Under the pieces are notes generated by a model, which was not told the DNA's origin, ran no database searches, and worked only from the letters and a program-made list of their open reading frames with translations. A stretch of 9,267 bases of DNA from Methanobacteriota archaeon (GTDB lineage Archaea; Halobacteriota; Methanosarcinia; Methanosarcinales; Methanoperedenaceae). Where the stretch lies: assembly GCA_018900975.1 (NCBI GenBank), contig JAHIFK010000198.1, forward strand, positions 1 through 9,267. Direction: 5' to 3'. This document shows positions 4,791 to 9,267 of the stretch, piece by piece. Each line of letters starts with the position of its first letter. Within the stretch, counting starts at the first letter, position 1. The translations under genes and the position numbers were made by a program.

Positions 4791-6554
4791 ATGAGACTTG
4801 CAATTTTAGACCGCGACAGATGCCAGCCCAGGTTGTGCGACTTCCAATGTATCAAGTTCTGCCCGAGGGTTCGCACAGGCGATGAAACCATTATAGTGGG
4901 CGAGGACGGAAAGCCGGTAATCTCTGAAGAGTTGTGCGCAGGATGCGGTATATGCGTGAAACGCTGCCCTTTTGAGTCAATAATTATTATCGGGCTACCT
5001 GAGGCGCTTGAAGAGCCCACCCACCGCTACGGAAAGAATGGGTTTGCACTGTACGGACTGCCAGTTCCTGCCACCGGGAAGGTCACAGGCATCCTGGGAC
5101 CTAACGGGATAGGTAAAAGCACGGCGATAAATATACTTTCCGGGACGCTGAAACCCAACCTTGGTAAAGGCAGGATCGGCTGGGATGATATCCTTAAATA
5201 TTACGCAGGCTCTACCCTTCATGAATACCTGGAAGGCGTATCGCAAAAAAATATAAAGACTTCACATAAACCGCAGTATGTGGACATGATACCCAAAAAA
5301 TTCAAAGGTAAGGTCATGGAACTCCTGTTAAAGACCGATGAACGGGGCGTGCTCAACGAACTGATCAAGAAACTTGATATAGAAGGTATAATAGATCGCA
5401 GCATCCAGGAACTGAGCGGCGGTGAACTGCAGCGCGTGGCGCTTGCAGCATGCATATCGCGTGAAGCTGATTTCTATTTCATCGACGAGATAAGCCCGTA
5501 TCTTGACATTTACCAGCGTATCAGATCAGCCCAGATAATCAGGGAACTAGCAGAAACAAAGGCGGTAATGGTCGTGGAACATGACCTGGCAATACTTGAC
5601 CTGCTCGCTGACATGGTGCACATAGCTTATGGCACACCGGGAGGGTTTGGCGTCATAACCCATCCAAAAGTAGTGCGGCTGGGTATAAATGAGTACCTCA
5701 GGGGATTCCTGCGAGAGGAAAATGTCAGGATACGCACTGAAGCTATTGAATTTGAGGTACATGCCCCACAGGTAACAAAGGAAGTCTCACCGCTTTTAGA
5801 ATTTGGCAATTTCTCGAAAAAATATAATGAGGGATTCGAACTTGTCGCGCAGGGGGGGAACATCAGGAAAGGCGAAGTCATCGGGATAGTTGGACCCAAC
5901 GGGATAGGTAAATCCACGTTCGTCAAGATACTTGCGGGAGAGATAAAACCTGATACAGGAAAGCTTGATATGAAGATAAAAGTGTCCTACAAGCCGCAGT
6001 ATATTAAAGCTGAAGAAACCGTTAGTGTAGCTGAACTTCTGCGCTCCATCACAAAACAGTTCGATACGAGTTTTTACCAGGGTGAGATCTTAAAACCCCT
6101 TCAACTCGAAAGACTCCTTAAACAGCAGGTGAATGATCTCTCAGGTGGAGAACTCCAGCGCGTTGCGATAGCAGCGTGTCTTTCACGAAGCGCAGATCTC
6201 TATATTTTGGATGAACCTTCTGCGCACCTTGATGTTGAGCAAAGGGTACTGGCCACCAAAGTCATAAGGCGCTTTGCTGAGAACAATAAGGTCACAGCGA
6301 TGGTGGTAGACCATGATATCTACATGATAGATATGTTAAGCGACAGGATTCTTGTTTTCGAAGGGAAGCCAATGGTAAAAGGCGACGTGCATGGTCCGTT
6401 CAACATGCGGGATGGTATGAACCGGTTCCTTAAGAATATCGGGATTTCATTCAGGCGGGATGAGGAAACAAAGCGCCCCAGGGTTAATAAACTGGATTCA
6501 CGTCTTGACCGGGCGCAGAAGTCAGAAGGGGAATATTATTATAGTATAAAATAA
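4791..6554 (+). CDS. rli1: ABCE1/Rli1 ribosome-recycling ATPase (587 aa)
   Basis: This soluble twin-ATPase splits ribosomes into subunits after termination, working with aRF1 or aPelota. Domains in order: an Fe-S region with CX4CX3CX3CP (C11, C16, C20, C24) and a ferredoxin-like CX2CX2CX3CP (C49, C52, C55, C59); NBD1 with Walker A GPNGIGKST (103-111), signature LSGGELQR (208-215), Walker B ending in DE (232-233) and switch H264; a hinge (GTPGGFGVITHP to GINEYLRGFL); NBD2 with Walker A GPNGIGKST (368-376), LSGGELQR (450-457), LDEPSAHLD (473-481) and H508; and a C-terminal tail. All catalytic residues are intact and length is normal for the family. In NBD1 the usual DEPSSYLD reads DEISPYLD, probably a lineage variant. 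The ATG at 4791 fits the start of the family; the Shine-Dalgarno is weak. Confidence 0.97.
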   Translation: MRLAILDRDRCQPRLCDFQCIKFCPRVRTGDETIIVGEDGKPVISEELCAGCGICVKRCPFESIIIIGLPEALEEPTHRYGKNGFALYGLPVPATGKVTGILGPNGIGKSTAINILSGTLKPNLGKGRIGWDDILKYYAGSTLHEYLEGVSQKNIKTSHKPQYVDMIPKKFKGKVMELLLKTDERGVLNELIKKLDIEGIIDRSIQELSGGELQRVALAACISREADFYFIDEISPYLDIYQRIRSAQIIRELAETKAVMVVEHDLAILDLLADMVHIAYGTPGGFGVITHPKVVRLGINEYLRGFLREENVRIRTEAIEFEVHAPQVTKEVSPLLEFGNFSKKYNEGFELVAQGGNIRKGEVIGIVGPNGIGKSTFVKILAGEIKPDTGKLDMKIKVSYKPQYIKAEETVSVAELLRSITKQFDTSFYQGEILKPLQLERLLKQQVNDLSGGELQRVAIAACLSRSADLYILDEPSAHLDVEQRVLATKVIRRFAENNKVTAMVVDHDIYMIDMLSDRILVFEGKPMVKGDVHGPFNMRDGMNRFLKNIGISFRRDEETKRPRVNKLDSRLDRAQKSEGEYYYSIK

Positions 6555-6616
6555 AAAACACAACCTGCTGTTTGCCGGGATGGAGATATTAGATTTTCAC
6601 GGTTATTATACGTAAA

Positions 6617-6624
6617 CTATATAT
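6617..6624 (+). promoter_or_regulatory. TATA box of the PGF-CTERM glycoprotein gene
   Basis: CTATATAT at 6617-6624 lies in the 103-nt gap after rli1. A start about 25 nt on would fall near 6645-6650 and leave a leader of about 10 nt that contains only GTGAT (6650-6654), which could pair with the 16S 3' end. This supports a new transcription unit starting here. Confidence 0.5.
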
Positions 6625-6657
6625 TGTATTCTCATAATTATTATTATAAGTGATGAC

Positions 6658-8334
6658 ATGAGATGGTACACAGCTGTTTTAATTATTATCATATTGACAT
6701 TGTCTATGAATCAGGCATCTGCGGTAACTTTCAGCCCGAGCGACATAGAATGGGCTGCCGCCGTGACAGGCACCCTGCATAAAGGTGGAACACTGACCAA
6801 TGAGGAATACATGGTCAAAGCAGTGCAGTTCCCTGCAGGGGTACCTGGAAAAAAGACTTACCCCTCAGGCGCCATAGTTCCTGAAGATGAAGTAGACCCT
6901 ATGGTTTTCCTTGAGATATATAAGAACGGAGTGATGATAAAGGAATTTGTCATGACCCTCACGAGTGAAGCTTATATCGATCCTGATTATGAAGTAAAAG
7001 TATCCACTCCAGCATTTATTTTAAGAAATGATAGAGGATGGGTGCTTGAGTATTACGACCCATGGGCCACTGTAGCTATCCAGAAAAGGGCTCTCCCTAA
7101 ACTTGAAGTAACTGTAACCACAGATAAGCCCACGTACTCATCCAACAATGCTGAGATAATCATAGCAAAGGTAGAATTGAAAAACACCGGTGCTGCCTTT
7201 ATCAAGAGGGTTGATCTTGACCTCAATATTGGAGAATTGAAACTCAGGGGAGGAGAATTGAGCCAGCTTCACAGGTATTACGACAAAATATTGAAAGATG
7301 AAATCAAAAGTTTCGAGGTCATACTTGTTGTTCCAGATCTGATCGATGAAAAAATGTACTATCTGAATGCGAGCGCAAAAGGATATGATGTAAAAGACCT
7401 CACTTACAACGCTTCGGGTTTCGCATCCCCCACAGTTTCACCCAAACAGAATTATTTTTCCATCAGCAAAGCGGTCAGGGACCGCATATATCTACAGGAT
7501 TACGCATCTGTAAGGATCATAGTGGCTAACGGCGGGATGTATAATATATATAATATACATATCACAGATAACATGAGCGACAAATTCGTTTTAAGCTCAT
7601 CTCCCATACCATTTGCATGGGATATCCCTGTGCTGAAGCCAGGGGAGGAATGGAGTACGGGCTACTCTATCAAACCAACAGAAGCAAACATCGACGGATG
7701 GACGATACCCGCTTCTTCCGCAACATTCATAGTCAATAATAAACCATACAGCGCCTCCTCTTCGAAGATAAAATTGATCGTGAACGGGCCCAGACTTATA
7801 ATTAATAAGACTGTAAGCAAACCAATCGTTAACATTAGCGAGGATGTGACTGTGACTGTGAGCATCAATAATATCGGGAATGTAGGTACCAAGACTGAGG
7901 TAAAAGATTTATTACCCAACAGCGTAAGTCTCGTAAGCGGTCAGTTGTCCCAGCTCAATTTTTCTGAACCAGCTAAGGAATGGGGATTCAGTTACATTAT
8001 CAGAATGAATAAAGAAGGAGATTATGAGTTGCCTTCAGCCATAGCCAATTATACAAATGTGGAATACAGGGGCTTTGTACGTGATGTGAAAAGCTCGGAT
8101 AGACCTGTGATCATGGTTATCGACCCGAGTAAACCTAGACCTGTATCAACCGATCCGGCGTCACAGAGCACGGGTGGAACTTCCTCATCACAGGGAAATC
8201 CCGGGACAAATTCGCAGGGAACCTCTGAGGCAACATCCACACCCGAACCGACCCCTACTCCTATAACGCCTGGTTTTGAATTTGCATTTGCTGTGTTCAT
8301 ATTGATATTCGCGGCAGGTTTCATGCGCAAATGA
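6658..8334 (+). CDS. secreted surface glycoprotein with CARDB/DUF11-like domains and PGF-CTERM anchor (558 aa)
   Basis: An N-terminal signal peptide (hydrophobic core 6-16, likely cleavage after QASA, residue 22) targets the protein to the Sec pathway. The body is beta-rich: a unique N-terminal part (23-145), then about three Ig-like segments (about 148-258, 265-375, 378-487) whose 'VELKNTGAAFIKRVDL', 'IVANGGMYNIYNI' and 'SINNIGNVGTKTEVKDLLP' stretches are typical of CARDB/DUF11-type repeats. Seven N-glycosylation sequons are visible (N237, N251, N305, N383, N392, N434, N464). Residues 488-537 form a Ser/Thr/Pro/Gly linker ending in TPEPTPTPITP, followed by PGF (538-540), a hydrophobic helix and terminal RK: a PGF-CTERM signal, cleaved and lipid-anchored by an archaeosortase. 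It is probably an S-layer-associated or adhesion protein; the ligand is unknown. Its stop overlaps the next gene's ATG (ATGA). Confidence 0.85.
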   Translation: MRWYTAVLIIIILTLSMNQASAVTFSPSDIEWAAAVTGTLHKGGTLTNEEYMVKAVQFPAGVPGKKTYPSGAIVPEDEVDPMVFLEIYKNGVMIKEFVMTLTSEAYIDPDYEVKVSTPAFILRNDRGWVLEYYDPWATVAIQKRALPKLEVTVTTDKPTYSSNNAEIIIAKVELKNTGAAFIKRVDLDLNIGELKLRGGELSQLHRYYDKILKDEIKSFEVILVVPDLIDEKMYYLNASAKGYDVKDLTYNASGFASPTVSPKQNYFSISKAVRDRIYLQDYASVRIIVANGGMYNIYNIHITDNMSDKFVLSSSPIPFAWDIPVLKPGEEWSTGYSIKPTEANIDGWTIPASSATFIVNNKPYSASSSKIKLIVNGPRLIINKTVSKPIVNISEDVTVTVSINNIGNVGTKTEVKDLLPNSVSLVSGQLSQLNFSEPAKEWGFSYIIRMNKEGDYELPSAIANYTNVEYRGFVRDVKSSDRPVIMVIDPSKPRPVSTDPASQSTGGTSSSQGNPGTNSQGTSEATSTPEPTPTPITPGFEFAFAVFILIFAAGFMRK

Positions 8335-9267
8335 GTTCGATCATATTTACTCATGGCGATTCTGATGGTATATGTGCCGGAGCTATTGTTAAAAGCGCAC
8401 TTCCGGGATCAACTGTGTTTTTCACAAGCCCGGTTGGTCTTCTGGGTGAATTGAACAGCCTAACGGAAGATCATGAAAACATCGTGATATGCGATATCGC
8501 TGTCGACGAGAAGAGCTTCAGGCAGTTGAAAGAAAGGCTGAATGAACTATCAGAAGAATCAAAAATTACTTTTATGGATCATCACCCGCTTCCAGAGGCG
8601 GGGTTTAATGCTCCCTGGTTCTACCACGACAATTGTTCTTCTTCTGAACAGGCATACCGCATATTTGAGAAAAAACTGGACCGGGATGTTAGAAGCGTGG
8701 CCATATATGGGGCTATGGGGGATTTCAATGAGACTGAGATCATAAAGAAATGGATGAGAGACTGGGATAAAAGAACGCTGTATTTTTATGCCGGGGTGCT
8801 TATACAGGGGATTACATACGCTGGCAGGGATTATGACTTCAAGAGAAGGATAGTGGAAGCCCTTTCTGAGGATATTCCGCCTCCCTGGATAGATGGGCTT
8901 CTTGATGCTGCTCTAATCGCGTCAAAAAAGGAAGAAGACATAAAGCTCACAGTCAGGCAGAAAGTCGTGAAATTGAAGAACCTTGCCTATGTCATAGATA
9001 TAAACGGATACCGGTCCAAAGCAGCAATATACGCTGCTGCTTATGGTGATGCCGGGATTGGTATTTCATGTGAACACAGGAGCCACAAACACGTTTATGA
9101 CCTGAGCATAAGGCTCAGGAAGGGTAAGGCTGACCTTAATTTGCTCCTGCGGCGCATTGCTCCGGAACACGGGGGAACAGGAGGAGGTCATCCTTTTGCA
9201 GGGGGTGCGCGCATCCCGGAGAAAGAGCTGAAGGCTTTTTTGTATGATCTGGATGATGCGCTGAGCT
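8331..9267 (+). CDS. DHH/DHHA1 family phosphoesterase (partial, at least 312 aa)
   Basis: The frame opens at ATG 8331, overlapping the preceding stop as ATGA, and is still open at the right edge, so the 3' end is missing. Translated residues show all DHH motifs: HGDSDG (8-13), CDIAVDE with D55, the name-giving DHH (83-85) and GAMGDF (G130, D131). The C-terminal DHHA1 domain is marked by GGTGGGHPFAGGARIP (281-296), the substrate-binding glycine-rich motif. Together these residues coordinate two metal ions, typically Mn2+, to cleave phosphodiester bonds. Related archaeal and bacterial proteins act as nanoRNases, pAp phosphatases, cyclic-dinucleotide phosphodiesterases or RecJ-like nucleases; the substrate here cannot be told. 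No membrane segment or signal peptide is present, so it acts in the cytosol. Probably only a short C-terminal stretch lies beyond the window. Confidence 0.9.
   Translation, partial: MSSIIFTHGDSDGICAGAIVKSALPGSTVFFTSPVGLLGELNSLTEDHENIVICDIAVDEKSFRQLKERLNELSEESKITFMDHHPLPEAGFNAPWFYHDNCSSSEQAYRIFEKKLDRDVRSVAIYGAMGDFNETEIIKKWMRDWDKRTLYFYAGVLIQGITYAGRDYDFKRRIVEALSEDIPPPWIDGLLDAALIASKKEEDIKLTVRQKVVKLKNLAYVIDINGYRSKAAIYAAAYGDAGIGISCEHRSHKHVYDLSIRLRKGKADLNLLLRRIAPEHGGTGGGHPFAGGARIPEKELKAFLYDLDDALS

Noticed and set aside
5851..5857. Run of seven Gs in rli1 as a possible frameshift.
   Set aside because: The reading frame continues correctly into NBD2 with all motifs intact, so there is no sign of an error or slippage.
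8542..8745. 67-codon plus-strand ORF near the right end.
   Set aside because: Out-of-frame shadow inside the DHH phosphoesterase gene, whose motifs are in the frame starting at 8331.

Overview
The window looks like ordinary chromosome from a methanogenic or methane-oxidising euryarchaeon, most likely of the Methanosarcinales/ANME-2 (Methanoperedens-like) type. The placement rests on archaeal-only gene families (ribosomal protein eS6, an ABCE1/Rli1 ribosome-recycling ATPase, an EMC6-like membrane protein), an AksA-type homocitrate synthase (coenzyme B route), a surface glycoprotein with a PGF-type archaeosortase signal, a DUF3303 protein, and TATA boxes ahead of several genes. The genus is an inference; no rRNA or marker gene fixes it.

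Layout. 1-658: an AT-rich, gene-poor stretch with one small four-cysteine ORF (20-169), several stem-loops (336-358, 367-418, 564-587) and a 10-nt direct repeat (437-446 and 590-599). 659-922, minus strand: a DUF3303 gene with a strong Shine-Dalgarno and an intrinsic-type terminator that overlaps its stop codon. 923-1488: an AT-rich divergent intergenic region (about 34% GC in 1201-1440) that holds the aksA promoter and, oddly, stays open in the aksA frame for 112 codons. 1489-2646: aksA. 2763-3200: rps6e, followed by a second hairpin/U-tract terminator that contains the stop codon. 3264-6554: argB, EMC6-like gene and rli1, closely spaced (4-nt overlap, then 19 nt), probably one operon starting from a leaderless or nearly leaderless argB transcript. 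6658-9267: a secreted PGF-CTERM glycoprotein gene overlapping by ATGA a DHH/DHHA1 phosphoesterase gene that runs off the right edge.

Functionally, the region mixes translation (eS6, ABCE1), membrane-protein biogenesis (EMC6-like), amino acid and coenzyme synthesis (ArgB, AksA), RNA or nucleotide turnover (DHH protein) and the cell surface. I see no mobile element, CRISPR array, tRNA or rRNA, and no defence-type system. The least explained parts are the structured gene-poor block at 330-600, the open AT-rich leader of aksA, the EMC6-like/Ig-like fusion, and the coupling of a surface glycoprotein to a cytosolic DHH phosphoesterase.
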